Notes under the pieces: generated by a model
What the model was told of the DNA's origin: nothing
The model's input: only the letters and a program-made list of their open reading frames with translations
The model's database searches: none
In this document: piece by piece, positions 15,101 through 26,500 of the stretch
Layout: every line of letters starts with the position of its first letter
How positions within the stretch are numbered: the stretch's first letter is position 1
Made by a program: the position numbers and the translations under genes
Origin: Marisa cornuarietis
Lineage: Eukaryota; Mollusca; Gastropoda; Architaenioglossa; Ampullariidae
Reading direction: 5' to 3'
Length of the DNA: 64,000 nt
NCBI GenBank assembly: GCA_004794655.1
Contig: SMMW01000003.1
Span: 18,804,501-18,868,500 of the forward strand

Positions 15101-18100
15101 AGTATAATTTTCTGTTTTGTTTTGAAAACTTGTGACAGACACAAATAGCTCAGAGCAAAGCTGTGGAAGACACTGGTGTGTCTGACCCTCAGAGCTTAGA
15201 CAAGAACTACTGGATACAGCGTGTGGGGGAGGTAAGTAAAGACCAGTGCCTTGTCACATTCCCTGCTTGGGACAATCTGGGAGTATTTCGCTAGACAGTA
15301 AGCTTTTCAAGCTGATGTTGACACTGGTAATTCCATCTATAGATATACATGCTTGCCCCATTGGTTTCTTATTCACTATAGCATATGAAATCAAATAAAC
15401 CTGCTAAACTCCTAGAAGTTCATAGCCTGGTTTAAAGGGGTGTATAGGGTGACAGCTAGAGATATGACCTTTGACCTTCTGGCAGCAGCTTGTCTTAGGA
15501 CTACTCATTCTTACCAGATGCTTTCCAAAACTGACCTGGCATTGTAGAGGATTTGAGAGTCCTGCTACTCTCCTTTTCTGCTACTAATCCAAATAAATAA
15601 GGCCTGAGACTGTTAGAGGCAGGTGTATTCTGAGAAGCAGTCATAGAAACAGCTGAAGAAGTGCTCCAATTTTGTAATCCAATTTTGGATTTCTTTCTTG
15701 AACTCTGCCACAAAGGAAAGACCCTGAAGAAAAACTAGCACTTTCCCAGGAGCTGCAGAACAGTTTCATCAAACTAACCATTATTTGTACAAGAAAATGC
15801 AAGAAACATTATTATCATCATCATTAATATTAAAAAGAACTGAATAAATAAGCAATATATGATCACAGATGCATGGTACAAGGAAACAACTTGCCTAGAG
15901 TTTCCTAAAGAAATTGACCAGATCACAACAAACCTATTCTTCTGCAGCTGAAGATACCAAAGGGAAACTTCTTGATAAAAAGCTTCCCAGTTCTGAGAAT
16001 ATTGTCGGGAGCTTATTTCATTTCACCTAATGCCAAAAAAAAGGCTCTCCTGTATTGAGAAGATGGACAGAATATTGTCAGGAGCATATTTCATTTCACC
16101 TTATGCCAGACTACCAGAGACAAGAGAAATAGATGTGGGCCAGACAAATTCAGAGCCAGTGCCAATACAGAGAGAAGTGGAAGAGGCAATGTGCAGTCTG
16201 AAATCACCTGGCAGATCTAACTGCTTATGCAAGGGAGTAAAGAGAAAGTGCTGAAAACTCTCTGTTGAAAAGTCTGGGATGACTAACAGTGACCTACAGA
16301 GGACAAAATCACTTATCAACCTACTTCCAAAGATAGGCTTCCTCTGAAAATGACAAAACTACAGAACAGTAAGTCTCATTATCTGCACTAGCAAGATCAT
16401 ATTTTATAGTCATCCTAAAGAGACCAAAATCTCAAGCCCACAAACAGCAAGCATTGGAGAGAGTGACGTCCCTTCGCCTAACTGGCTTGAGGGGATGGCT
16501 CTCTGTCAATTTTGTCGTTTTTTTTTTGTATCGTCTGTCATATTTTGAGTTTCGGCAACCCTTATTATGATGAAGTCGCCATCCTTGCTCCTCTACAAGA
16601 CTGCTGCATGTTGAGGACATCCACTTGGAACAGCCTGCAGCTGTTGCGGGATGGTGTTCTCAGCAGGGCCATGAAAGAGGTGTTGCGATCCGACCCCATC
16701 CGCCCGTTCTTGATAGATAGCCTTTTCCCGGCACTGGACGGACGGCTGAAGAGGGTATTTCAGAAACTGGACATATGCGTGCAGACAACTGGCTTGGACA
16801 ATGTGCTAGTTGATGATGGCCTTTGATACTGTCTTGTTGGATTTGGACTTCATGACTTGCGCGGTGGTGTGGGATTCATGTTTTCATCAGTGAACTTGAG
16901 CGTGTGCTGGCGTTCCAGTGAAACTTGTGCCTTCTGTTGGATGTTGCATTTTCTGTGGAGTGTATGACATGTTTGATATTTGTTCTATGGAGTGTATTCC
17001 GGCTTGTATGACATGTTGGATATTTGTACTGAGGACTGTGTTCTTGCTGTGTGTGACGCTGCCCTGTGACATGAAGGAGACGGCCCGCTACACACCCACA
17101 TTTTGTCGTCATCTTATTTTGACGTCAGCGCCTTGAGCTGTCCACAGGCCAGGATTTGGCGCTATACAAGCAAACATCATTATTATTATTATTAGACAAT
17201 TATGGATTTTGAGTGGCATACAGCACTGTTGGGCAGTATCAATAACTAGTCTTTTTTGCACAGTGCATCAAGTTTGACTTCACACAGGGAAGTGCATCTA
17301 CAAATTCAATTATTATTATTATTACTCTGTAATGGTGCCAGCAGTTCAGGCCTTGAGGACTTCCTCTACAAGTCAGTGTGCATCAGTTTTGTCTGTAGTC
17401 ACCTATTCTCTTTGTCATGAGCCTAGGGAAATAAGCATATGGGACAGATGCCATGAAAGAGGGGTACTTCCATGAATATGGACTCATCCCCAAATCATTA
17501 GATAACCACCACCATGCCTGTCATACTCCCTAATAAAGACATCAACAAATTGTTTTCCCAAGCACAGCCATATCTGCCACCATTGTGGACAGGAGTAAAC
17601 CTGAACTGGTCAGTATACAGAACTATGCTCTACTGATGCCTTGTCCAGCAACGATAAGCAAGGGTAAAACAAGTACAGGTCTTTCAAGAACAGTGTACAG
17701 TCACATTTCAGTTTCCAGTTCATTCCACAGTGATTACAGGCTTTATATTCTGGATTCCAAAACTAGAGCTGACCCTTAATTTATGACACAATAAGCAAGA
17801 TGGAAAAACCAAGTAAAGCAGTTAATTATAGGGCAGGTGTAGGTGTTGTGTGTGTTAGTTTTATTTAATTGTTCAAGCTAGAAATAAAGGAAAAGTTTTG
17901 TTTTGCACTGTTTTTTTTCTTGTTTTCTTTTAGTTTGCACAGATCAGCTGAGCTGCCTGAGACTAGGTTGGTGCATACCCCATATAATGTTGATATGTTG
18001 GTGGTTTTTAATACTGACGTGTAATGTAATTATTTTGTGTAATACTCCCAAAATAACATGCCAGACCTAGGTGTCATGTAGTGCTAATATGCTAACACTA

Positions 18101-18846
18101 ACCTGCTAACTATAACCGTAGCGCATAATGCTTCTATTCTCTAATCTGCTAGACCTTTGTGTCCTGCGTAGGGCTAAGACATTGCTGCCTTGCAAGTTAT
18201 TTCAACACTGTCCTGTCAGATGTGGATGTCACGTGTATGTTTCTTGCTTGCCAAGCCATGTTCAGAATGAAGTTGATATAATTCCCTATTTTACGGATCA
18301 TAAAGTCCAGCATTTTCTCTTGTGTTCTAACAAAACTTCTTGCTTTTGCTCAGAGCATTTTGTTCTTCCCTGTTGGATTCTTATTCCCATCAGAATATTC
18401 TCATAGATGTTTGAAACAAAAATAAAGACTTTCACAACAGCAATGGAAACAAAGTACCACAAACAATGTTGGTGATTTAAAAAAAATGGGCAAAGCAGAA
18501 TACACAGTTCACAACACACATATCAGTGACACATTTGATACCACCTTTAATTACATCGTTGACAAAACAGCTGCTGTATTGGATATTTCATCCACGTCAT
18601 TGTCTGGTCAGCAGATTAATAGTTGATAAATTTCCAGAATATTTTCAAGTTTGCCAAGTAGCATGATGATAGGTACTTCTGCATTCCAGACTGCAGTTTT
18701 CAGCTTTTCCAAACCATGTTGTGTGTATTCTGTTGGTGTTTCAGCTCTCGGTACAGCTACAGCAAAGCAGTGAATACTGGGCAGAAAAGGTGCGCACTCT
18801 CTCGAGCCAGCTGGACCACAAACAGTCCATCTCAGTAACCTTATAA
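119..18846 (+). CDS. Long coiled-coil protein, 3' part of gene (13 exons; possibly PMFBP1-like)
   Basis: Exons read from AG/GT sites and joined in phase: 119-202, 2761-2928, 5528-5605, 6592-6759, 6912-7084, 7794-7826, 9600-9641, 11445-11538, 11703-11773, 11893-11995, 12237-12428, 15139-15231, 18745-18846 (stop TAA 18844-18846). They total 1401 nt, 466 residues plus stop with no frame break; the gene starts before base 1. The product is almost entirely charged heptad coiled coil (Q, E, K, L rich), with a conserved-looking NVNTWVQEQK / NEKLGNKIREQSK segment at the exon 5-7 joins and YWIQRVGEL / YWAEKVRTL near the end. Several exons begin with a Leu codon and end in GA(T/A/G) before GT. That segment recalls polyamine-modulated factor 1-binding protein 1 (a sperm head-tail linker in mammals) from memory only, so the name is tentative. 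AATAAA at 18985-18990 supports termination here, although a possible GT donor at 18835 could extend the gene. The largest introns hold LINE/SINE debris (see entries); intron 203-2760 shows nothing I recognise. Confidence 0.8.
3440..3640 (-). repeat. tRNA-derived SINE
   Basis: Minus strand begins GGGCGGTCCAGTGGTGCAAC (A-box-like), has GGTTAAGATCTC (B-box-like) about 45 bases on, and ends in the family body CCTTAGTTGCTGGCTTGGCG then AAACACC. Several partial copies occur in the window. Confidence 0.6.
4330..5140 (+). mobile_element. Jockey-like LINE endonuclease fragment
   Basis: Broken frames give IICIQEMHPTDDN (from IQETHL), NNTPCRPY, an ALTGTHP-type GDFNAH block, IDNKTILIYKSNNKPICF and DLDFAT, the order of apurinic-like endonuclease motifs in jockey-clade elements. 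A SINE piece interrupts it near 4810-4880. It lies in intron 2761-5528 of the coiled-coil gene. Confidence 0.65.
4810..4880 (-). repeat. SINE 3' fragment inserted in LINE endonuclease
   Basis: CCAGCAACTAAGGCTATATC with an adjacent TTGGTTGTTTGAGTTTTATT matches the SINE tail. The flanks CTTTGCAACA(G/T)AAG occur on both sides, as a target duplication. Confidence 0.55.
5690..5950 (+). repeat. Simple repeats (GT)n and (CT)n
   Basis: GTGTGTGTTTTGGTGTGTGTGTGTG near 5690-5712 and a CTCTCTCTCTCTCT run near 5932-5948, intronic in the coiled-coil gene. Confidence 0.8.
9396..9487 (+). repeat. 46-bp tandem duplication
   Basis: Two adjacent copies starting TTTTGGTCA(T/C)AGAATACTGA and ending TGTTCC, with three differences. 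Intronic in the coiled-coil gene, about 110 bp upstream of exon 7. Confidence 0.85.
10630..11260 (-). mobile_element. 3' fragment of the same CR1-like LINE, inverted
   Basis: Reverse-strand sequence matches the 3' part of the element at 53590-55135: the 3' end carries AATAATAATAA, then the AGAGCATGCTCC-type tail. An off-frame translation (FCTGYPSVLTFS ... LIISLNFSSPTSQP) is the frame-shifted reading of the block LHWLPIRSRIQYKLSVL. It sits in the intron between exons 7 and 8 of the coiled-coil gene, antisense to it. Confidence 0.75.
12850..13140 (+). repeat. Interspersed repeat family, copy 1
   Basis: GGATGGAATTCTGGAGGTTG, GGGTTGCAGCCC-type, ATGGGAGG, AATCAGCTGGT, AGAGTATATTCCT and TGCTGGAAA(C/T)ACC blocks recur in the same order at 45790-46110 and in part at 31370-31490. 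No frame is conserved. It may be a LINE 3' UTR. Confidence 0.55.
13230..14760 (+). mobile_element. Decayed jockey-like LINE, RT region
   Basis: Near 14160 it reads ISQGSILSSTLFMSLKS (motif B), then TLLCVDNFALCSAAETD (from YVDDF) and TFLGIISDSKLSFLPHIK (F-L-G-x-I-x-D thumb block), with many stops elsewhere. It lies in the intron between exons 11 and 12 of the coiled-coil gene. Confidence 0.7.
15890..16430 (+). mobile_element. Decayed RTE-like LINE fragment (linker and RT start)
   Basis: Reads RRWTEYCQEHI, PVPIQREVEEAMCSLKSPGRS and QNYRTVSLI in broken frames, as in the region before RT motif A of RTE elements. It contains a 39-bp direct repeat (see separate entry). Confidence 0.65.
15997..16108 (+). 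repeat. 39-bp direct repeat, 73-bp period
   Basis: GAATATTGTC(G/A)GGAGC(T/A)TA ... TTCACC(T/A)TATGCCA-type units at 15997-16035 and 16070-16108 inside RTE debris. Confidence 0.8.
16440..17195 (+). mobile_element. Probable LINE 3' end with (ATT)n tail
   Basis: A 104-codon frame (16512-16826; DPIRPFLIDSLFPALDGRL) is followed by a GT-rich stretch and a terminal GGCGCTATACAAGCAAACAT plus (ATT)n, resembling the 3' end of the CR1-like elements here. The protein block is not recognised. Confidence 0.4.
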
Positions 18847-18984
18847 GCCTTAGCAGATCCCTGAACCATTGCTTATTCTTTTATATAGGCAGCATTGGAT
18901 ATCAGCAACAGATCTGATGTGTTAAAACTAATCAAGCATCCTGCCTTAGATGTAACAGTCATCGTTGTATACACATTACCATTT

Positions 18985-18990
18985 AATAAA
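18985..18990 (+). terminator. Poly(A) signal of coiled-coil gene
   Basis: AATAAA lies about 140 bases after the TAA stop of the coiled-coil gene, in the right strand and position for 3'-end formation. Confidence 0.5.
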
Positions 18991-19182
18991 ATGTAGAATT
19001 TCAGGACACAAATAGTGACAATAATAGAATTTCTGAACTGTATTTTTGAAATGTGGATACTGTTGCATTGTATAGTGCTTGTGGGGACTAGAATGATGTC
19101 AAGTTTATCTCCCTTTTGGTTAGCCTTTTTTTTTTCTTACCACGGGAGTTTTAGTGAGTGTGATGATAGGCTTAGTGTAGAG

Positions 19183-19782
19183 CAGAGGTTTTCATACTGT
19201 GGTACACGTACCAGTAGTGGTACGCAAAGGCATGATGGGTGGCACGCAATCACCATGCGCCAATATAAAAGAATGCATGTATATCTATATTTTACGGGGG
19301 CTGCATGTTCGCTGTCATTGCTGCGGTTGGAGCCTTGCATGGCCTTATGTCACAATCCAGAGGTAGGAATGTCTTAGCTTCAGCCATTAAGCCGGCGCCA
19401 AGAATATTGGGAACCAGACCCTTGTAATCCTGATTGACAGCATTCTGCATATTTACTCCGTTTACCCACAGGTAGGTGCGTGGGGTCTGTGGATGTTGTG
19501 ACCCCTGGGTCACCAACAGTTAAAAGTTTGTCAAACGCAGGGACAAGTCTACATATTTATACACATAGCAAGATGGATAATATACATGTTTAATGAAAGA
19601 TATTTATATCATGATATATTAACAATTAACTAATTACTGACTAAATCATATACTACCGGCAAACCTAAGACTAAGTCCTATTCTAGTATATATATTCGCA
19701 GGGGGTAAGGGTTGGGAGGTGGTACTTGGTCAATTCGAATTTTCGAAAGTGGTCCTCCTCTGGAAAAGTTTGAAAACCTCTG
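19183..19782. mobile_element. 600-bp non-autonomous hAT element
   Basis: Ends CAGAGGTTTTCATACTGTGG and the inverted AAAAGTTTGAAAACCTCTG, with an exact 8-bp duplication GTGTAGAG at 19175-19182 and 19783-19790. There is no transposase-like frame inside. It lies just beyond the end of the coiled-coil gene. Confidence 0.9.
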
Positions 19783-21358
19783 GTGTAGAGTGCTGTTTCT
19801 CCCTACTTTGATTGCCAAACTAGTCTGTTACAGAAGAATTGAAAAACTTCAACCACACTTGATGCTGCAAAACTTTACATTCCATTTGATTGCAGTACAA
19901 GGTGTGTTCCTGGAATTTGTGATCTGGGAAGATCTGTTTCCATTTTGCCTAGTATACATTTTATCAGACTGATTTTTTTTTAATTTGTATCCCTTCTTGT
20001 TAAAGAAGGGGTTGGCAGACTGAAGTTTGTCAAGTCTTATTCCGTCCATGTATTTTGGTTTGGTATTTTGTTGCAAAATGTGTCACTTGATGTGCAGATT
20101 TTAAAACTACGCTGATTTTTTAAAAATGTTTTTTGTTGTGGCCTTTAGAACAGCACAATATATGTGCCAGCATTCATTGCACTAAAGAGGTAATCAAATA
20201 TGGATTATTTTTCTGGTGATGGTGTGTTAGTAACAGATGTCAGTCTGACATCACAGTCTAAAAAAAAGTATTTACAAAGCCAGTTGCCAATTATCGTGAG
20301 ATCTTAAAAGTTTTGTGGACTTTATTCTGTTTTTTGTTGTTAAATGCAACTGGCAAACTGTAATCTGAGTTTTAATATTTGGACTGCGACATAAAATTGA
20401 AGATTGCAGGTGAGATATCCTGTTTTTTTACTGTGTGCAGTTTGTGTTGCACCTACAGCTTTCTTCATTTTTTTGAGGAGAGGGGGATCTTTTGTGGGTG
20501 CTTAATGTGGTGTCTTATAGCTAGACCAGAGAGAAGAAAAAAATTTGGTGGCATTTAAAGTGAAGGACTGTTTGAAAATAAGAGTTATTAACAATTTCAG
20601 CTGCAAGCATTTAAGAGATTTTTTCCCTATCCACTTCTCATTCATCATGAAGTATGTTGAAGCAGCTTACCAAGTGGTAATACAAATCATGCTCAAAAGA
20701 CTTCTTTCACGTCATTTATTAATGGATCAGACATGAAATTGCAAGGAGAAATCTTGATAAATATGATTTTCATCACTAGTTCAAATCTCCCTCTGCATGA
20801 AAATGATAACAGTAAGATTAATTAGGAGGATGTATGTCATGCATTTTACTACTCGACAGAAGAGACCGTGTGCTTTACAAAAGAAAGGCAAATACACAAA
20901 GAAAGACACTCAAAATTCATATAACACACATATGGACAAAGATCAATACATGCCTGCAAACAGAGGCACATCAACAGTATTAGCAATATTTTCAATTTCA
21001 ATTGGTTCATCATTGATGGTAACCTGCTGTACTGTCAGTCTTTTCATATTGAAATTAAATTACCATTTCTTTGGTCTTGACCGCATTCAGTTCTAAATAA
21101 GTGTTTTTACACCACATGATAGATTGGCTTGGTATTTAGAAGCTTCATAATAAGAGATGCTGCCCACCAAGGAGAATCCTAGAGAACTTCCAGAGAACAC
21201 AGGAACTGTTTTTCAAATGTGAACTTCAAAAAGTCCCTCTCAGGTGCCCACGTTTACATGTTGAATATATTTGCTGGCAGCTGAGCAGATTGAGGTCTCT
21301 CCATAAGATAGAAAAGAAACCATTTTATATTTAATAGACAAAATCTTTATGGCTTTTT

Positions 21359-21434
21359 ATGTTTTGGGGTCATAAGAAGGTGTTGAATGGTATTGAAGGT
21401 GCTAGAAAAGTCAAAGAACATGACCCCAAAACAT
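21359..21434. repeat. Perfect 15-bp inverted repeat
   Basis: ATGTTTTGGGGTCAT at 21359-21373 and its reverse complement at 21420-21434, with a 46-bp loop. Confidence 0.85.
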
Positions 21435-21965
21435 GCAAAGCTTTCTTCTAAATGGGAGTACAGTAGTACCTCTACAACCAAGCTCGCATGTCAAAAAAAC
21501 TTGCACATTAAAACTATTTTTGCCATATAAAATAAATAGAATTAATGCCTTCCAACCCTCCCACAACAATTTACATATAAATAAGGTATAATAACAGTAC
21601 TATATACTAAATGTTAATGGCACAATAATATAGATAATAAAATAATAAAGAATATGTTATCTTTATCAATCTTACCTTGGAGGAGAAGAAGACTGTCAAT
21701 AACGGAGGTAGGCAGATGGTGGGGAGAGGGAGGGAGCCAGAGAGCAGACAGATGTTGAAGGAATCAGCTGATCAGAAAACACTGTTTACACTGTTTTTAA
21801 CTTGAAACATTTAGATTTTCAATAAGACTTTATTCTTTTTTATGTCTTCACACTACGACATAAAGACTCGAGCTCATATATTGAATTTCCGCTCATTTTT
21901 ATTTTTATATTGGTTCACTTGTATGTAGAGGTTATACTCTACATAGATTGTAACATACTGTAGCA

Positions 21966-23306
21966 CAGTGGCTTGCGGTGAGATTTCCCACTGGGGACCA
22001 GCTAGGGGGGTGGGGGGCGGTAAGCTACGCATTTTCCTGCATTTCTCTTGCCGCCTCAATATGTATCTCGTACTACGTAAATAGTGACACAAGTAATCGA
22101 TGAACAAATCAGATTTTATAATCATGTTGATTATAAGATCATGATTTATGTGAAAATACCAGATAATTTTGTAGATGCCATATATATAAGCGTTAAACGA
22201 CGTTAGAAAGGGGAAATGGTCGAAAACAAGCGAGACGATGTAACCTGTTAAGTATTTTAGATTACAGGCTATGTAAAAAATAAAAATATCCTCTTTCAAA
22301 CCTGTGAGTCTAAAATACCTATATTTTGATATCAATGTATGATAGAAATTAGGTAAGTGTCTATCGATATGACTTTACACAGAGAGATTATATGGTTTCG
22401 CTTAGTAATCAGTGGGTCTTCATGAAAGGCTTGACAGAGAATTCATGATATTTGAGAACAAAAAAAATTCTAAAACAAAATACACTCGGGATTTGAATGC
22501 AATACCTTTCAGAGAAAAGGCGCTGCGCGTAACCACTACACCACAGAGACATTGCTGTTGTTGTGTGTAAACTAACCTATTTAACAGGCTACATCGTCTT
22601 GGTTGTTTTAAACAATCATTTATTTCACTTTAACCTGTCATAAGTTTTAGGTATTGAGTTATTTTGCCTGTCGCCATTAACTGCATGCAGCCCTTCATAA
22701 TGTTTAAACGTTGTTGAGCTTAGCGCCATACAAGCTTCATAGCTGGCAAAGACTGATTGAAAGCAAGGTTGCATTGAACCATCGGGGGCTACTAATGACA
22801 TATTGGAGGGAACAGATTTTGTCAACCGCATCCCTCTCCATTTACAAAAAGATTTTTGTTTTCAGTCAATCCTGAGTTAAGTACGCTCACTGGACACCAA
22901 AATGCACTAACATACTTAGGTTAGAGATTGTGACTGTGCAACCACGGATTCCTGTCGATCTTTAGTAGAAACTTCGCACGTTACTTGACACACGGGACAA
23001 GCTGGCGCTAACACAGGCACTGAAGGAAAGAGAGGAACAGTAGTTACTGGCAGAGTCCCCAGATCACGTGATCTACTCTATTCAACAGCAGACGAAACGC
23101 GGTAGTGACTGCAAAGGTTAGTTCCCTGAGTGCAGCAGGCGCTCAGTGGGGCTACGGTTTGAAAAGAGGCAAGACACATTTTTCACCGGTGCTTTTCAAT
23201 AATTCTAAAACGCTTTATGTTAAAATATGGTCAAATAAAAAAATGATTACTTGTGACTTTTAGGGGACTAGCCTAGTCCCCCATGTCCACGGACCGCACG
23301 CCACTG
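21966..23306. mobile_element. 1.34-kb hAT-type element without transposase
   Basis: Inverted ends CAGTGGCTTGCGGTG and CCGCACGCCACTG. The 8-bp duplications CTGTAGCA (21958-21965) and CTATAGCA (23307-23314) differ at one base. The longest internal frame (about 150 codons, minus strand) has no transposase motif, and a tRNA-like stretch lies at 22480-22552. It sits just downstream of the C18orf21-like gene's poly(A) signal. Confidence 0.8.
22480..22552 (-). repeat. Degenerate tRNA-like / SINE head inside hAT element
   Basis: Minus strand contains an A-box-like TGGTGTAGTGGTTA and, about 40 bases on, a B-box-like GCATTCAAATCCC. An anticodon-like hairpin CCTTT ... AAAGG lies between. The acceptor arms do not pair and the T stem is broken, so it is not a functional tRNA; a tRNA pseudogene or SINE head is likely. 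Confidence 0.45.
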
Positions 23307-23522
23307 CTATAGCATCCTCAACACCAATCCATATCCTATAGGCAAACTGCAGAGGACTGCCATAGAAATGAAGGAGTCCTTACAACTGTTCAGTTGTATT
23401 CACTAAGGAATTCTTATTAATATTATTCATATACTTAAAGCACAGGCTAAAAGTGAATCACACTCCAGGTTGCCAATGCGTAAAACATATCATTTACACA
23501 AGACTTGCTTTCAAAACTCATT

Positions 23523-23528
23523 TTTATT
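23523..23528 (-). terminator. Poly(A) signal of C18orf21-like gene
   Basis: AATAAA on the minus strand (TTTATT on plus) lies about 50 bases after the TAG stop at 23578. Confidence 0.45.
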
Positions 23529-23577
23529 TTTTTATAATTCTTTTACAGTGAGCACAGACATGAAGCAAACACAAAGT

Positions 23578-26500
23578 CTACTGAAGACTTTCTAAAAACT
23601 GTCCCAAAGACTGTTTTCCACTGTTTTTTTCCTTCTCTTTTTGAAGCAATAGCTGTAACTGCTGGTGGAGTTTCCCTTTTTTCTCTCTGGATGCTGGAGT
23701 AGACTTAGAAGGCTGTGATTTGGGAGTTTTGGCAGTGCTGTGAGCTCTAGTTGACAGGGATAACATGGATGGAGTGGTGGGTGTTACAGGAGCTTTGACT
23801 TTACCTTGGGTGAAACCCAAGGTGCTGTTTCTAGAACTTGGAGTAGAAAATAAGGGTCTTGTTACAGCTCCAGTTAACTCAGCATTTGCTAATGAAAATT
23901 CTGACCTGAAAAATTATAAACACAAAATTACATCACCATTTCACACTGTGGTGATTTAGAGATTTAAAACAATATAAATGTCAGAAAAAAGTCACTAAAA
24001 GCGAATTTCAAATGAACGCTCTGTTGCCTCTTGGTTAGTCCACTCAGAACTGCTGGCCACCCAGCAGCAGTGTCCTTTGTTTTTTTCTGGAGATGAGAAA
24101 AGGTGGTAGAAGGAGAGGGGAAGTTTCCACCCTCCACAGGCCATGCCACTAGTTTATGGAAGGCCTTTAATAAGCCCATCACCAAAACACACAAATTATA
24201 CATTAATTGCTTATGTAGGTGTGTTGCAGTAGTCAAAAGAAAACCCCAGTGTTTCAAGAGCATGCCATTTTGCACACCATCTGATAAAATATAGACAAGA
24301 GTTTTGCTAAGTAAGAGCAAAAGTTTTCTTTCAGAGCCAGATCTTTCTGTTATGTTTTCATGCACTCAACAGATCAATTTGTTGAAACTATTTTAAAAGA
24401 GAAAGAGAAATGCATGTTCTTTTATTGAGACTGCAAAGTAGCTGATCATGAAGACCTTACAATGAGGGACTGATGTCTGCAAACTGATTAGCAAGATGAA
24501 TATAGAGGAACCTCCTAAAATGTCCCCAAGTGAACAGAAAACTCATAATTTATCACTAATGTACTCACAATGCATATTATTTAAACAAAACTACAGTTAA
24601 GCAAAAATAATTTTTATGGTCAACTATATCAACATTAAACTTAATTGGTAAAAATTATGTTTTTCTGCTGAATGCTGGATTTTGCTTTTCAGTTTTGTTA
24701 AACTGAATTTTGCAATTTTGGTTTTAAATAAAAATGTTAATTAAAATCTATAATTATTATCATTTAGGTTTTTTGCTTTCTAAATAAAAAGTCCGTAAAT
24801 CACAAATGTCCACTAGCTTTTGGTAAAGTTATCTTCAGCCTGAAATTTAATTTCTGCCTCCCAAACTATAATTACTGCTTATTTTCATGTTGCCACACAT
24901 GTGAACACAAAGAAGTAGCATGACTTGACTACAATTCTTCCACAGCAAAGAGTGCCTGTTTCATCAGTTCTCTTCAGCTTGAGCAACATAAGTCATTGTA
25001 ACTATTGTTCTTTCCTCCTTAACTGACAAGCACTTGTACTAGTACTCCTGTGCATACATAAACAATTATGAAAATGTGGTCCTTTCCTACCTCGGAGACC
25101 AGGTGAAAAACAACGAAGACATTCCATTTAATTTTCTGTGTAAAACATTAATAAAGACTCCTGAAAACAATAATCAAATGGAAGCTGAAGCTGACAGCTT
25201 GATACTTGCCTCTTGTCAAGCACTTCACTCTTGGATGAAGCAACAGTCATAGCGAAACTCATTTCACTGCTGACATTTTGCACCTTCTCCAACCTTCTTT
25301 CCATTCTCCTTAGCTTTTTCTTTAATTTCTTCTTCTTTTTGCAGTCTAAAGGTTCTGAACTAGTTGCAGGTGACTGAAAAGTATCATCCTGCAATCTGAC
25401 TGAAATGACAAAGCCACCAAAATGTGAGTGAATGTCAGTCTTCTTGTGCAAATACCAGGTTGAAGTGCTACACATAAAAACGTAAAAGATCTGCAATAAA
25501 TGTGCTGAAGATTAAAGGACCTGCAATCGCTTCCACAGAAACTAATTATACATTTATTATTATTATAATAGAGACCCAAGTCCCAAAAGTTTATTTATAG
25601 CACTGGTCCTCGGTACCTTGCTGAACTTACTCCCATCGATACGCTCGCGCAACTTCTTCGCTCATCTTCTGACACCAAGCTTCTGCGAACCCCACTAGCT
25701 AAAGACAAAGATGTGGACAAAGGTCCTTCTCCTACCAAACCCCATCAACTTGAAACGGATTACCCCATCAGCCTTTGACACTGATTCTTTTGCCACCTTC
25801 AAGTCTAAACTTTAGACGCATCTTTTCAGACCAACAACTTCACTATGACCCTGTCCTGACCATGAGCGTGCGTAACGTGTCTGTAATTTACTTTGTGTAT
25901 GAGTGAGTGTCCACTGATGAGATGCATCGGCACATCGATGCCAAATGAAGTTAACAGACTTTTTTTCTCTAAAGGTAAAATGTTTCATCGTACTGTTCAA
26001 TAGTACATACCGTAAATAAATGTGCTGGTATGTAGCCTACATGCATATGTATAAAACGACAATATAATAAACGGTTATAATAATTAAGCCGGAAAAACAT
26101 TGTCCTTGATTAACCCATGACTATTACACTTAAAAATATGTCTAACCATATGCCACTTTGAAAGTCTGCAGTCATAACTTCTAATCATGTTGATCTTAAA
26201 CAAGTAAAACACAACTTCCGAGTAACTCTTCATACCAATGTCTGATAACCAATAAATTTTCAAGCTGCTCATGGTAATTGTAACATTTTACATCTCATAT
26301 TTTGATATTCAAGTTATTTATTATTTTGCAAGAAGGGTTACTTCTAACTTTTTTGGTTTGCATCTACAAGTCATGTAACTACAACTTTATGACATTGCCA
26401 TGTCACACAGTTGATAAACACTCACAACTTCTTCCCCACTACAGCAGGGTGAGGCAAAGATAAGTGACAATAAACACAAGAGTCTTCTCTGGCTCAGATA

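Noticed and set aside
21874..22335. 153-codon minus-strand ORF rich in Tyr, Ile and Phe
   Set aside because: It overlaps the left end of the 21966-23306 hAT-type element, has no recognisable domain, and its composition is that of AT-rich non-coding DNA.
22480..22552. Functional tRNA gene
   Set aside because: A and B boxes are recognisable but the T stem and acceptor stem do not pair.
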